Assembly (NCBI GenBank): GCA_023428265.1
Contig: JAEYYW010000167.1
Coordinates: forward strand, 1-41,573
DNA length: 41,573 nucleotides
Source: Bacillota bacterium
Lineage (GTDB): Bacteria; Bacillota; Clostridia; Christensenellales; UMGS416
Direction of reading: 5' to 3'
Positions 24,128 through 35,249 of this stretch are shown here, one piece after another (position 1 is the stretch's first letter; every line of letters starts with the position of its first letter). The notes under the pieces are model-generated. The model was not told where the DNA came from, did not search any database, and saw nothing but the letters and a program-made list of their open reading frames with translations. Made by a program: the position numbers and the translations under genes.

Positions 24128-25561
24128 ATGAGCCAAAAGGACAAGGGCGTCCTGGGGTATCTGCCGGACGAAAAGCCACCGTTTTTCAAACTGTTGTTGT
24201 ATGCACTGCAGCAAGTCATCGTCATGTTTCCGGCTACCATCGCGGTTGCACTCATTACCGGTTTTCAAGTATCCACCACAATTTTTGCCAGCGGCATTGC
24301 CACATTGTGCTTTGTTCTGATTAGCGGCAAAAAAATCCCGCTTTATTATGGTTCCAGTTTCTCCTATTTGACAGCTGTCATCAGTTTGATGACCAGTGAG
24401 TCGATCACTTCCAAGCTTAGCCCCGAGGCGTTGAGCAAGCTCACAGACTGGTTAAATAAGACAACGTCGGTTATGCCGGGCGAGGCGATTGCTTATGCGC
24501 AATTCGGAATCATCGCTTCCGGTCTTGTGTCGATTGCAGCAGGTTTGATCGTTCGCTTCTCCGGAAAAGAGAGCGTAGAAAAAGTGTTGCCGGCATCCAT
24601 CACCGGCTCGATTGCCATGGTCATTGGCCTGACTTTGGCCGGCAACGCCCTCGGCGATGCTGCGCCTGTTGCAGCCGATGGTGTGTTGGGTAGCAATTGG
24701 GTTTGGGTTGTTTCGCTTGTCACGTTGATTTCCACGATTTTGTTTTCGCGCTATCTCAAGGGGTTCCTCGGGCAGCTGCCCCTGCTCCTGGGCGCTGGCG
24801 TTGGCTGCCTGACGGCTGCTGTGATCTATTGGGTTGGCGGTCCGGACTACAATCTGTTCCGCTCCATTCCGCAGGAAGCGCTGTCTGCGTCACTGTGGTC
24901 TGCGGGCCCGATTGCAGTGCCGGCATTCACATTACCTAAGTTCTCTTGGGAAGCCGTTTTGGCAATCATGCCCATCGCAATTGCCACGATCCCCGAGTCA
25001 ACGGCGCATATCTATCAGCTTGATATCTATGTCAACGATCTGGCCAAGAAAAAGGGATCCGGCAAAGATTATAAGCTGGCAGGCATGCTGGATCGGAATC
25101 TGATCGGCGACGGCATTTGCGACATGATCTCCGGCTTTGTCGGCGGCCCCGCCGGCACCAACTACGGAGAAAACATCAGCACGATGGCGATCACGCGCGT
25201 GTTCTCGGTGCCGGTACTGATGGCTGCAGGCGTCATTGCCATGGTGATCTCGTTCTTCACACCACTTGTTTCCGGGATTTATGCGATTCCGATTTCAGTC
25301 ATCGGCGGGCTTGAAATTTATCTGTTTGGTGCGATTGCCGCGCAGGGCATTGCGATTATGATTGACAAAAAGGTCGATATGTTCAACTCTAAGAATATCG
25401 CCGTTATCGCAACCATCATGATCTTTGGCCTCGGCGGCAGATACGCTTTTGGCGGCAACATTCCGTTCTTTGGCATCCAGGTGCCTTGCATTGCAGGCGC
25501 CGCAATCTTCGGCATCCTTCTGAACCTGCTTCTGAGCATCGGCAAAAAGCAGGAAGAATAA
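24128..25561 (+). CDS. NCS2-family nucleobase permease, probably uracil
   Basis: This integral membrane transporter of 477 residues has about 12-14 hydrophobic segments. The NCS2 family (UraA, PbuX, RutG) moves uracil, xanthine or uric acid with protons. FFKLLLYALQQVIVMFPATIAVALITGF opens the chain, given here as FFKLLLYALQQV and IVMFPATIAVAL. GSSFSYLTAVISL, ITGSIAMVIGLTLAG, the loop IATIPESTAHIYQLD and the segment GGPAGTNYGENIS are family hallmarks. The ATG at 24128 is chosen because GGAGG (24115-24119) is 8 bases upstream. The leader's PyrR-like loop favours uracil, and the window also holds a uracil-degradation operon. Xanthine cannot be excluded. Confidence 0.88.
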   Translation: MSQKDKGVLGYLPDEKPPFFKLLLYALQQVIVMFPATIAVALITGFQVSTTIFASGIATLCFVLISGKKIPLYYGSSFSYLTAVISLMTSESITSKLSPEALSKLTDWLNKTTSVMPGEAIAYAQFGIIASGLVSIAAGLIVRFSGKESVEKVLPASITGSIAMVIGLTLAGNALGDAAPVAADGVLGSNWVWVVSLVTLISTILFSRYLKGFLGQLPLLLGAGVGCLTAAVIYWVGGPDYNLFRSIPQEALSASLWSAGPIAVPAFTLPKFSWEAVLAIMPIAIATIPESTAHIYQLDIYVNDLAKKKGSGKDYKLAGMLDRNLIGDGICDMISGFVGGPAGTNYGENISTMAITRVFSVPVLMAAGVIAMVISFFTPLVSGIYAIPISVIGGLEIYLFGAIAAQGIAIMIDKKVDMFNSKNIAVIATIMIFGLGGRYAFGGNIPFFGIQVPCIAGAAIFGILLNLLLSIGKKQEE

Positions 25562-25589
25562 CAACAATAAATAGATCGATATAGCAGTC

Positions 25590-25634
25590 GGCAATGGCGC
25601 TCCGCTTGAACCGGTGCGCCTTTGCCATGGTTTT
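25590..25634 (+). terminator. Probable terminator after the permease
   Basis: GGCAATGGCGC (25590-25600) and GCGCCTTTGCC (25616-25626) pair over about 10 bp with one T-T mismatch. ATGGTTTT follows. The T run is short, so termination may be partial and some read-through into the pyrophosphatase gene is possible. Confidence 0.5.
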
Positions 25635-25700
25635 GGGGATACTATTTTGCCGACTAAAATCGGCGGAATTTTGCATTATATTATTTTAGGAGGTACTCCC

Positions 25701-27782
<2,082 letters not shown>

Positions 27783-27813
27783 GCACTTTCCATTGACTTA
27801 CAAATAGTGAATA

Positions 27814-27843
27814 AGAAAACCGCCGATCCGGCGGTTTTCTTTG
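27814..27843 (+). terminator. Terminator of hppA
   Basis: AAGAAAACCGCCG (27814-27826) and CGGCGGTTTTCTT (27830-27842) form a perfect 13-bp stem with a 3-base loop. The descending arm supplies the T-rich tail. It can act on both strands, because the A-rich ascending arm gives a T run on the reverse transcript. Confidence 0.9.
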
Positions 27844-27954
27844 CATTGCCATTCGGAAAAAGTGGTTACGGCAATACTCACGAAATTCCCACTGTTCTAA
27901 ATACAATATAGGATAAACAAGCGGGATGTACAGCATGGACAGCAAAGCTATATG

Positions 27955-28479
27955 CTACACCACAATCAGCTTATGATCCATATCTCTGTAGATCTGTGGA
28001 TACATATTAATATATCGGTAAGATATTGAGTCAATACTCCGTAAACCGATAAGTTTGCATAAGGCTTCCTCCGGCTGTGCTTGCTCCAAAGCAATTCCAT
28101 CCTGATGGGCTGGAAACAGTATTTCGTCCAGGGTTGTTGATTGAATGTTCAACTGCTCGAATAGCCAGTTGATGTCACCTTCAGATTCGATTCGAAGGCC
28201 GAAATCCCATCTGCAGGAATACTTAGCTATTTGCTTTGATTGATGAAAAACCATAAACTCCCAACCATGATCGCCTGCGTATATCATATGGATCAGAATG
28301 CCGGGGTTCACCTGCGCAACGGCTGGATTCATGGTCAATGGGATTCCCTCTGCAACAAACTGTGTCCATCCGTTTGATGGGGAAAAGATATAGCCATGCA
28401 ATCCAGTGTTCATCAAGATGTTATATGCATCCTGACTGTTGCTGCTGCGCAGATAATAACTTTCAAAGAAATCACTCAT
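27955..28479 (-). CDS. Hypothetical protein, 174 residues
   Basis: The frame opens at 28626, but GGAGGGT on the minus strand points to the ATG at 28479 (MSDFFESYYLR). That start also leaves the upstream neighbour's stop at 28506 free. The protein is soluble, acidic and rich in aromatic residues, with no signal peptide. Segments include GYIFSPSNGWTQFVAEG, HGWEFMVFH and SISYRYINMYPQIY. I do not recognise the family. The look is that of small single-domain proteins linked to immunity or mobile regions, but this is only an impression. A+T content is clearly higher than in nearby genes. It follows the Fe-S protein gene and may be co-transcribed. Confidence 0.75.
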   Translation of the reverse strand: MSDFFESYYLRSSNSQDAYNILMNTGLHGYIFSPSNGWTQFVAEGIPLTMNPAVAQVNPGILIHMIYAGDHGWEFMVFHQSKQIAKYSCRWDFGLRIESEGDINWLFEQLNIQSTTLDEILFPAHQDGIALEQAQPEEALCKLIGLRSIDSISYRYINMYPQIYRDMDHKLIVV

Positions 28480-28505
28480 TCGTACCCTCCTGATTCTATT
28501 TCGTG

Positions 28506-29210
28506 TTACCTTTGCCCACTCTCCAAATACCTCTTGGTATACGGGCACACCTCGATGCACTTCCCGCAGATCGTGATCTCCCCGCCAAAGCCCTTCTTCG
28601 CACGCTCTCTTGCCGTCTTCCGGCACTTCACAGCGTCAAAGAAATCATCACGATTCATCCCAACTTCCCACTCTTTGCCGGAGACCGCCCCGGCTGGGCA
28701 GGCGTTGTTGCAGATCATGCAGTTGCCGCATTTGCTGAGATTGATGGGTTTTGCAGTTTCAAGCGGCGCGTTGGTGAGGATCGTGGATAATCGCACCATC
28801 GAGCCGTATTGCTCCGTGACTAGTAGGGCGCTCTTGCCGATCCAGCCGATACCGGCGCGGGTGGCCACGGTTTTGTGGGGCAGGGGGGTGCTGTATTCGG
28901 TTTCCCCGATGCCCACCCTTGCTCTGGTCTGTGCGATTGCCTTATAACCCAATGCCTTGAGTGTTTCAGCCCCCAGTGTCACCAGCATGTCCAAGCGTTC
29001 GTTGAGGCGGTCATACCAATCCTTGTATTGCTGCGTGGGCATGTCTGCGATGCCGCGGATCACGCCCTTGGGGTATTTCACGGCCACGCAGATGCCGATG
29101 GGCAGGCTTTCGCGCACATCGGCGGGAAGCTCCGTGAGGTCGCCGAAGCCGACGAGGTCGGTGCCGTGGGAGAGGAGTTTAGCTTTTAGAGTATCATTCA
29201 TGCTGCTCAT
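28506..29210 (-). CDS. QueG-like 4Fe-4S double-cluster protein, short form
   Basis: This protein of 234 residues resembles the core of epoxyqueuosine reductase (QueG). It has VATRAGIGWIGKSALLVTEQYGS (given as VATRAGIGWIGKS, ALLVTEQYGS) followed by two ferredoxin-type cysteine groups: CGNCMICNNACPAGAV, a lone Cys in VKCRKTA, and CGKCIEVCPYTKRYL. QueG is longer (about 340-380 residues) with a C-terminal HEAT domain that is missing here. It is therefore probably a relative of unknown substrate rather than true QueG. A ribosome site is not obvious: the start could be ATG 29210 (MSSMNDTL) or ATG 29201 (MNDTL). G+C is normal for the window, unlike its neighbours. It is 4 bases downstream of the DUF2500-like gene. 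Confidence 0.82.
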   Translation of the reverse strand: MSSMNDTLKAKLLSHGTDLVGFGDLTELPADVRESLPIGICVAVKYPKGVIRGIADMPTQQYKDWYDRLNERLDMLVTLGAETLKALGYKAIAQTRARVGIGETEYSTPLPHKTVATRAGIGWIGKSALLVTEQYGSMVRLSTILTNAPLETAKPINLSKCGNCMICNNACPAGAVSGKEWEVGMNRDDFFDAVKCRKTARERAKKGFGGEITICGKCIEVCPYTKRYLESGQR

Positions 29211-29214
29211 GGGC

Positions 29215-29628
29215 TTACCCCTTCACAAAATCGAGATACGCGGTCGTTTTGTTCTTTTCCTTATAGACTAACAACCCTTTGTCTGCTTCCGAAACCCTTG
29301 AGAAGATTTCTCGCTCCACCTGGAATTGGATGCGATGGCCATTGTCCAGCTCGAAGATCATGAAGTATAGGATATCTTGAGCACTGCCTCCCTGTATCTT
29401 CTCGATCAGGGTTGCCGGGGATTTCAAGGTGGGAAGTTTGCTCAATGTGGCAGCTCTGTTGAGGTAAACCAATGAGAAATACATAAAGATAAAATAAGCG
29501 AGGTCAATGGTTAACAAGAGTGTCGCGAATGGCGTGTTTTGGTTGAGGATATAAACGATTGTAATGGCAACGAAGATCAGGATCAATATGATTGTTTTTA
29601 GGGTGGAGGTTGTTTTTTTGTTCGTCAT
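29215..29628 (-). CDS. Small membrane protein, DUF2500-like
   Basis: About 137 residues from the ATG at 29628 (GGAG lies 8 bases upstream); the frame opens at 29661. Two N-terminal membrane helices (ILILIFVAITIVYIL and FATLLLTIDLAYFIFMYFSL) are followed by a soluble beta-domain. Its ILYFMIFELDNGHRIQFQV and KGLLVYKEKN fit the DUF2500 pattern of a short OB-like domain. Function is unknown in the family. The gene is A+T-rich compared with its neighbours. It is closely followed by the QueG-like gene on the same strand. Confidence 0.75.
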   Translation of the reverse strand: MTNKKTTSTLKTIILILIFVAITIVYILNQNTPFATLLLTIDLAYFIFMYFSLVYLNRAATLSKLPTLKSPATLIEKIQGGSAQDILYFMIFELDNGHRIQFQVEREIFSRVSEADKGLLVYKEKNKTTAYLDFVKG

Positions 29629-29736
29629 GATACAAACTCCAAACCGTGTGTTTGTTGGCATAATGGAATCCAGAGATCATTCTTTTGATCATTCTTCTTA
29701 TGTGTAATATGTATCTTGCGCATCAATGAATGATAA

Positions 29737-30087
29737 TCATGGCTTGATATACGCATAGCCTTCCGCCTGACGTTGGATCAATGCAACAACTCCCGCTGGG
29801 ACTGCTGTAACAAATTGATAGAGCTCCTTCTCATCAACAGAGTATTTTCGCATCGCATTTCTGCAAGAGAAGATACGAACATTTTGGATGGACAATTCGC
29901 GCAGAGATTCACAGAGCCCTTTGATATGAGCTGTTTTTTCAGATAGCTCAATCACCGCTTCACCGTTTGCGACCACATCGATAACAAACTGCTCCCCGGT
30001 TTCTTTAGAATAGGCCAGAATGTTAGTTACATTAGAAACAACAGACGGCCATTTATCGGTTTCGTTCACATGGAATACAACTTTCAT
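29737..30087 (-). CDS. DsrE-family-like small protein
   Basis: This protein of 116 residues begins MKVVFHVNETDKWPSVVSNV, a typical opening strand and helix of the DsrE/DsrF fold. VIDVVANGEAVIEL and the segment VRIFSCRNAMRKY follow, and the C-terminal part has VPAGVVALIQRQAEGYAYIKP (given as VPAGVVALIQRQ and AEGYAYIKP). That last part is the usual ending of the family (V..GV..L...Q..G..YIKP). The single cysteine in FSCRNAM sits at the family's active-site position. Such proteins take part in sulfur relay or have unknown roles. RBS GAGGT lies 5 bases before the ATG. It is A+T-rich and divergent from mfd. Confidence 0.85.
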   Translation of the reverse strand: MKVVFHVNETDKWPSVVSNVTNILAYSKETGEQFVIDVVANGEAVIELSEKTAHIKGLCESLRELSIQNVRIFSCRNAMRKYSVDEKELYQFVTAVPAGVVALIQRQAEGYAYIKP

Positions 30088-30175
30088 ATAGACCTCGCAA
30101 GACGGTTGATATCACCAATTTTATACTTGATCGATCATACCGTCCAGAAATATCTATTTGGGATTCACGTTCTTA

Positions 30176-30237
30176 TTAACAAAACGTCTGGTTTGCGTTA
30201 TAATACCAAAGCCTGCCCACCTCCGGTGGCCGCAGGC
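30176..30237 (+). promoter_or_regulatory. mfd promoter and leader hairpin
   Basis: TTAACA (30176-30181), 17 bases and TATAAT (30199-30204) form a strong promoter. The transcript then starts with a hairpin: GCCTGC (30211-30216) pairs with GCAGGC (30232-30237), and inside it CCACC pairs with GGTGG (30217-30221/30225-30229). Confidence 0.75.
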
Positions 30238-30260
30238 CGAAACTGTTTATGGAGTACACC

Positions 30261-33200
30261 ATGCAAAAAGCGTTGTTCAGCACCCTGTGGGACACAGGGC
30301 CATGGCAGCGGCTGGAGCAGGCAATCCGGGGAGGGCAAATGCCCTGCTCGGCATTCGGAGTTTCCGAAGCACGCCGCAGCCACCTGATCCCGGCAATCAT
30401 GGCCCGCATTGACCGGCCGCTCCTCATTGTGGTCAACACTGACATCCGCGCCATGCGCCTGGCGGAAGACATCACCGCCATCACCGGCATGGAATGCCCG
30501 GTGTTTCCGTCGCGCCCGTCGATGATCCGCAAGGTGGCCGCCGCCAGCCGCGACATTCAGAGCCGCAGGCTTTCCGTGCTGGCGCAGGCCTTGCAGGGCA
30601 AGGTGCCGGTCGTGGTCGCCACCGCCGAGGCGCTGAGCTTCTCTCTGGCGCCGCCCAAGGCCTTTCGGGACGGTGTGATCCGCCTGGCCGTGGGCCAGCA
30701 GCATGACCTGAAGGCGTTGGTGGCCAACCTTTCGATGGCCGGTTACACCCGCGAGGAGCGGGCCGAGGGGCCGGGGCAATTTGCGGTGCGCGGCGGCATC
30801 CTAGATGTGTTCCCGCAGGGGGCGGAGCTTCCCGCCCGTGTGGAGTTCTTCGGTGACGAGGTGGAGATGATCCGCCTCTTCGACGCCTGGACGCAGCGCA
30901 GCGAGGGAACGGTGCAGGAGCTTACGATCTTCCCGGCCACCGAAGTGCCGCTGAACGAGGCGGCGCTGGAGCGCGGCGCCGAAGCGATGCGTAAGGCGCT
31001 GGCAGAGACAAAAGCTGCTCTGAAAAAGCGCCGCAAAGAAGATGAGCAAAAGCCGCACAACACCTACAGCCTTTCCGGCACACCGGAGGAACTGCTGGAA
31101 GGCGCGGTGGATGAGTATGTGGAAAAGCTGGTGACCGGCGGCACCTACGAGGGCATCGAGAACCACCTGCCATTCTATTTTGACTACACCACGATGCTGT
31201 GGGATTTCTTAGCCGACCCGCTGGTGCTGCTGGAAGACCCCCACCGCCTGATGGAGGCCTTGGCAGACTGGCACAAGGAATACACCGTGGAATACACGGA
31301 GGCGCTGGAGGCCGGCGAGGCCTTCTCCATGCAGGCCGGTTTGCCGCTGGATTGGGAGGGCTTTGCCAAAAAGCTGCCCCGCAACCGGCTGCTCACGGTG
31401 CAGGATCTCACCCGGGACGCTGGGCTCAAACCCCGCGAGACGGTGAAGTTCACCGGCTTTGACAACCCCGGCTACCGCGGCCAGATCGAAATGATTGCCA
31501 ACGATCTGCGGAAGTGGCACCAGGATAAGTGGAAGGTTATTATACTGGCCGGTTCGGAGAAGCGCGCCCAGCGCTTTGCCGACACGCTGGTGGATCTGCA
31601 TGTGCCCGCCGTTTATGCCACGCAGGACCGGGAGCTGGCCCCCGGTGAGATCGTAACGCTGGCGCTGGGCCTGCGCCAGGGCTTTGAGGCGCCGGACGAA
31701 AAGTTTGTGCTGCTGGGCGAAACCGAGGTGTTCGGCGCGTCCCGCCGGAAAAAGGTGGCGGTGCAGCGCTCTGCAAAGCGCAAGATGGACTTGTTTGCCG
31801 ACCTGCAGGTGGGCGACTACGTGGTGCACGAAACCCATGGCATCGGCGTGTTCCGCGGTGTGGTCAAGCTCACCAGCGACGGCCATACCCGCGATTATAT
31901 GGACCTGGAGTATCGCGGCAGCGACCGGCTCTATGTGCCGACGGAACTGATGGACCGAGTGGAGAAATACATCGGCGCCGAAGGCTTGGCCCCCAAGATC
32001 AACCGTCTGGGCGGGGCAGAGTGGGAGCACGCCAAAAACAAGGTGCGCGCCAAAGTGGCAGGCATGGCCGAGGAGCTCATCAAGCTCTATGCCAAGCGGG
32101 AGGCCACCAAGGGCTTCCAGTATGCCAAAGACGAAGAGTGGCAGCGGCAATTTGAAGACAGCTTCCCTTATGAGGAGACGCCGGACCAGCTCCGCAGCAT
32201 CGAGGAGATCAAGCAGGACATGGAAAGCGGCAGGGTGATGGACCGGCTGCTCTGCGGCGACGTGGGCTACGGCAAAACGGAAGTGGCGATGCGCGCCGCC
32301 TTCAAAGCCGTGATGAACGGCAAGCAGGTGGCTGTGCTGGTGCCCACCACGGTGCTGGCGTATCAGCATTACAACACGCTGGTGGAGCGGTTCGCCGACT
32401 TTGACGTGCGCTGCCAGATGCTCTCAAGGTTCCGCACGCCAGGCGAGCAAGATGACATCATCCGCAAAATCCGGAATAAAGAGCTGGATATCGTCGTGGG
32501 CACCCATCGGCTGCTCAGCAAAGACGTGAAGTTTGCCGATCTGGGCTTGCTGATTGTGGACGAGGAGCAGCGCTTCGGCGTGACGCACAAGGAGAAGATC
32601 AAGCAGCTCAAGTCTTCCATCGATGTGCTGACAATGACGGCCACACCGATCCCCCGCACGCTGCACATGTCAATGAGCGGCATCCGTGACATCTCCACGA
32701 TCGAGACGCCGCCGGAGGAGCGCCAGCCGGTGCAGACCTATGTGATTGAATACCACGAGGGTGTGATGCGCGACGCGATCCTCAAGGAAATCGGCAGGGG
32801 AGGGCAGATCTACTTCCTCTATAACCGCGTGGAGTCCATGCCGGTGTTCCACCGCAGGCTGCAGGATCTGGTGCCGGAGGCCCGCATCTGCGTGGGCCAC
32901 GGCCAAATGGGCGACAAGGAGCTGGAGGAAGTGATGGTGTCGTTTTACCACGGGGAATACGACATCCTGCTGAGCACGACAATCATCGAAAACGGCCTGG
33001 ACATTCCCAAGGCCAACACGCTGATTGTATACGACGCCGACCGCTTCGGCCTCTCGCAGCTATACCAGCTCCGTGGCCGGGTGGGCCGTTCCAACCGCCA
33101 GGCCTACGCCTACTTCACCTACCGGCGCGACAAGGTTTTGAGCGAGATCGCCGAGAAGCGCCTGACCGCCATCCGCGAGTTCACCGAGTTTGGCAGCGGC

Positions 33201-33827
33201 TTCAAAATAGCGATGCGCGACCTGGAGATCCGCGGCGCGGGCAACCTGCTGGGCCAGGAGCAGCACGGCCATATGGCTTCAGTGGGTTATGCGTTATATT
33301 GCCGCCTGATCGACGAGGCGGTGCGGAAACTCAAGGGTGAGGACATCCTGGAGGAGACCGAGGTGCGCGTGGATGTGAAGGTGGATGCCCACATCCCCGA
33401 TGACTACATTGCCGACATGATGGGGAGGTTGGAGGCTTATCGCCGCATCGCCGAGATTGACAGCGAGGAGAACCGCCACGATGTGCTTGACGAGCTGATA
33501 GACCGTTACGGCGAGCCGCCGCAGAGCGTGCTGAACCTGATGGATGTGGCCGAGATGAAGGCTGCCGCTGCCCGCGCCCAGGTGGAGCTGGTGCAGGTAA
33601 AGGGCACGCAGCTGAGCTTGAAGTTCGCCTCAAGCGCCGCGCTGGATCCGGTGAAGCTGTTTGCTTATGTGACCGCCAGGCAGGACGATATGTCTTTGGT
33701 CGCCGCCAAGCAAACAAGCCTGGTGGTGCGCAGGATACCCCAGCGTTGGAAGGAGCAGGTGGCCTCCGTGAAGAGGGTGCTGACGGAGCTTTGCCAGCAT
33801 TGTGCAGACCGGCCCGCGGCCGGATGA
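30261..33827 (+). CDS. mfd: Transcription-repair coupling factor
   Basis: Mfd (1188 residues, full length) removes stalled RNA polymerase at DNA lesions and recruits UvrA. It begins with the UvrB-homology part, with YTREERAEGPGQFAVRGGIL and DVFPQGAELPARVEFFGDEV, here as YTREERAEGPGQF and VRGGILDVFPQG. The RNA-polymerase-interacting domain has DYVVHETHGIGVFRGV. The RecG-like motor has Walker A GDVGYGKTEVAMRAAF (Lys672), DEEQRFGV (from residue 767), TATPIPRTLHMSM and QLRGRVGRSNRQAYAYF. The C-terminal TRCF domain follows. The ATG at 30261 has GGAG 6 bases upstream; the frame also offers an ATG at 30249. It is full length and intact. Confidence 0.97.
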   Translation: MQKALFSTLWDTGPWQRLEQAIRGGQMPCSAFGVSEARRSHLIPAIMARIDRPLLIVVNTDIRAMRLAEDITAITGMECPVFPSRPSMIRKVAAASRDIQSRRLSVLAQALQGKVPVVVATAEALSFSLAPPKAFRDGVIRLAVGQQHDLKALVANLSMAGYTREERAEGPGQFAVRGGILDVFPQGAELPARVEFFGDEVEMIRLFDAWTQRSEGTVQELTIFPATEVPLNEAALERGAEAMRKALAETKAALKKRRKEDEQKPHNTYSLSGTPEELLEGAVDEYVEKLVTGGTYEGIENHLPFYFDYTTMLWDFLADPLVLLEDPHRLMEALADWHKEYTVEYTEALEAGEAFSMQAGLPLDWEGFAKKLPRNRLLTVQDLTRDAGLKPRETVKFTGFDNPGYRGQIEMIANDLRKWHQDKWKVIILAGSEKRAQRFADTLVDLHVPAVYATQDRELAPGEIVTLALGLRQGFEAPDEKFVLLGETEVFGASRRKKVAVQRSAKRKMDLFADLQVGDYVVHETHGIGVFRGVVKLTSDGHTRDYMDLEYRGSDRLYVPTELMDRVEKYIGAEGLAPKINRLGGAEWEHAKNKVRAKVAGMAEELIKLYAKREATKGFQYAKDEEWQRQFEDSFPYEETPDQLRSIEEIKQDMESGRVMDRLLCGDVGYGKTEVAMRAAFKAVMNGKQVAVLVPTTVLAYQHYNTLVERFADFDVRCQMLSRFRTPGEQDDIIRKIRNKELDIVVGTHRLLSKDVKFADLGLLIVDEEQRFGVTHKEKIKQLKSSIDVLTMTATPIPRTLHMSMSGIRDISTIETPPEERQPVQTYVIEYHEGVMRDAILKEIGRGGQIYFLYNRVESMPVFHRRLQDLVPEARICVGHGQMGDKELEEVMVSFYHGEYDILLSTTIIENGLDIPKANTLIVYDADRFGLSQLYQLRGRVGRSNRQAYAYFTYRRDKVLSEIAEKRLTAIREFTEFGSGFKIAMRDLEIRGAGNLLGQEQHGHMASVGYALYCRLIDEAVRKLKGEDILEETEVRVDVKVDAHIPDDYIADMMGRLEAYRRIAEIDSEENRHDVLDELIDRYGEPPQSVLNLMDVAEMKAAAARAQVELVQVKGTQLSLKFASSAALDPVKLFAYVTARQDDMSLVAAKQTSLVVRRIPQRWKEQVASVKRVLTELCQHCADRPAAG

Positions 33828-33864
33828 GTGCGCGTCTGCCACGCGCACTTCAAGATTGTTCGGC

Positions 33865-33894
33865 TTGCTTCGTTCCATCACAATGATGTATAAT
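33865..33894 (+). promoter_or_regulatory. Promoter of the PrsA-like lipoprotein gene
   Basis: TTGCTT (33865-33870), 18 bases and TATAAT (33889-33894) lie in the gap between mfd and the foldase, about 42 bases upstream of its start codon. Confidence 0.6.
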
Positions 33895-33936
33895 ATGCCT
33901 TGTTTGTGTATGCCCAAAAGCGAAAGGATGACAACC

Positions 33937-35130
33937 ATGAAGAAATTGCGCTATCTAGCCTTGCTGCTTGTCGCGGCGTTTGCCCTTTCCGGGTGCAATA
34001 TGATCAAGATCAATGAGGAGCGCGACGGCGCCCAGGTGGTGGCGGAAGTCAATGGTGAGAAGATAACGAAAAAGCAGGTGTATGACGCCGCTGGCCTCAC
34101 ATGGGATGTGGCGGAAGATGGCTACACCGCCACCAACCGCAACTCGATGAAAGCCCAGGCGCTGGAAGGCCTGATTCAGGATATCGTGCTCAAGGCCAAG
34201 GTCAAGGAATTGGGCTATGATAAGTTTAACGCCGATGAGGAGAAGGAGATCGCGGACAGTCTCAAGACTTACCGCGACAGCAACTACGAGAGCATCCTCT
34301 CCAAGTATCAGGAGCAGGCCAAGACCGATCCTTCGATCAAGCCGGAGGAAAAGGCGGAGGCCGATATCACGAGCTATGAGCAGCAACTGCGGCACAGCAA
34401 GGCTTTGCAGAAGGCCATGGACGCTGCCTCCAAGGATATTGCCGCCACAGCCGAAGAAGTGCAGGCAATGTACAGCGATATTCTCAGCGCGGAAAAGTCT
34501 GCGTTTGATTCTGATCCCTCCTATGTGTCCATCTATGAAATGTACTACGGCTACCCGATCCTCTATTATCCGAGCGATGGGTTTGTCCGCGTGAAGCAGA
34601 TCCTGATCAAGATCCCGGAGGATGCGCAGAAGGAAATCAGCACGATGCGCGAGGGGAACCTGACGGATGAGGCCAACAAGAAGCGCGAAGAAGAGCTGAA
34701 GAAGATCGAGGCAAAGGCCGCCGATGCTCTGACCAAGGTGAAGGGAGCCGGTGCAGACCTCACCAAGCTGAATGAGCTGATCACGCAGTACAATGAGGAC
34801 CCCGGCATGACGGCCGAGAGCTCCGGCTATCTGGTTTATAAAGAGAGCAAGGATTATGTTCAGGAGTTTACCGACGCGGCAATGGCGCTCACCGACGTGG
34901 GCAAGCCCTCCGAGTTGGTCGCCACCGACTACGGCTATCACATCCTGTGGCTGTCGGAAAAGCATGCAAAGGGCGAAGTACCGCTGGATCAGGTGAAGGA
35001 CAAGATCACGAATCTTGCCACTGAGAGCAAGAAGAATGAAGCCTGGAGCACCACCGTGACCGGCTGGGTGGACGCTTTGAAAAACGATAAAAAGATCAAG
35101 ACCTACAACGGTCGGCTGAACAACAACTAG
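33937..35130 (+). CDS. PrsA/SurA-type peptidylprolyl isomerase lipoprotein
   Basis: This exported foldase has 397 residues. The N-terminal signal MKKLRYLALLLVAAFALSGC ends in a lipobox, with Cys20 as the lipid site. It is therefore anchored outside the membrane. A SurA-N-like helical part (about 35-190, with VNGEKITKKQVYDAAG) precedes the parvulin rotamase domain (about 215-360). That domain has VRVKQILIKIP, YNEDPG, SSGYLVYKESKDYVQEF and ATDYGYHILWLSEK. The start ATG at 33937 follows AAAGGA; the open frame extends upstream into mfd without a better start. The role is folding of secreted proteins. The order mfd-prsA is common in Clostridia. Confidence 0.92.
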   Translation: MKKLRYLALLLVAAFALSGCNMIKINEERDGAQVVAEVNGEKITKKQVYDAAGLTWDVAEDGYTATNRNSMKAQALEGLIQDIVLKAKVKELGYDKFNADEEKEIADSLKTYRDSNYESILSKYQEQAKTDPSIKPEEKAEADITSYEQQLRHSKALQKAMDAASKDIAATAEEVQAMYSDILSAEKSAFDSDPSYVSIYEMYYGYPILYYPSDGFVRVKQILIKIPEDAQKEISTMREGNLTDEANKKREEELKKIEAKAADALTKVKGAGADLTKLNELITQYNEDPGMTAESSGYLVYKESKDYVQEFTDAAMALTDVGKPSELVATDYGYHILWLSEKHAKGEVPLDQVKDKITNLATESKKNEAWSTTVTGWVDALKNDKKIKTYNGRLNNN

Positions 35131-35144
35131 AGCAAGGCGCCACA

Positions 35145-35177
35145 ATCCCCTTCTCCCCATCGGAGAAGGGGATTTTT
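35145..35177 (+). terminator. Terminator of the foldase gene
   Basis: ATCCCCTTCTCC (35145-35156) and GGAGAAGGGGAT (35162-35173) form a perfect 12-bp stem with a 5-base loop, followed by TTTTT (35173-35177). Confidence 0.92.
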
Positions 35178-35204
35178 CTATTCCGGTGCATTTTCATGAT
35201 GATA

Positions 35205-35233
35205 TTGACAACCACGGCGGCCGGCGGTATCAT
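35205..35233 (+). promoter_or_regulatory. Promoter of the cobalamin operon
   Basis: TTGACA (35205-35210), 17 bases and TATCAT (35228-35233) give a near-consensus sigma-A promoter. The start of transcription near 35240 lies just ahead of the riboswitch aptamer. Confidence 0.7.
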
Positions 35234-35249
35234 CGAAGCAATCGCATAT

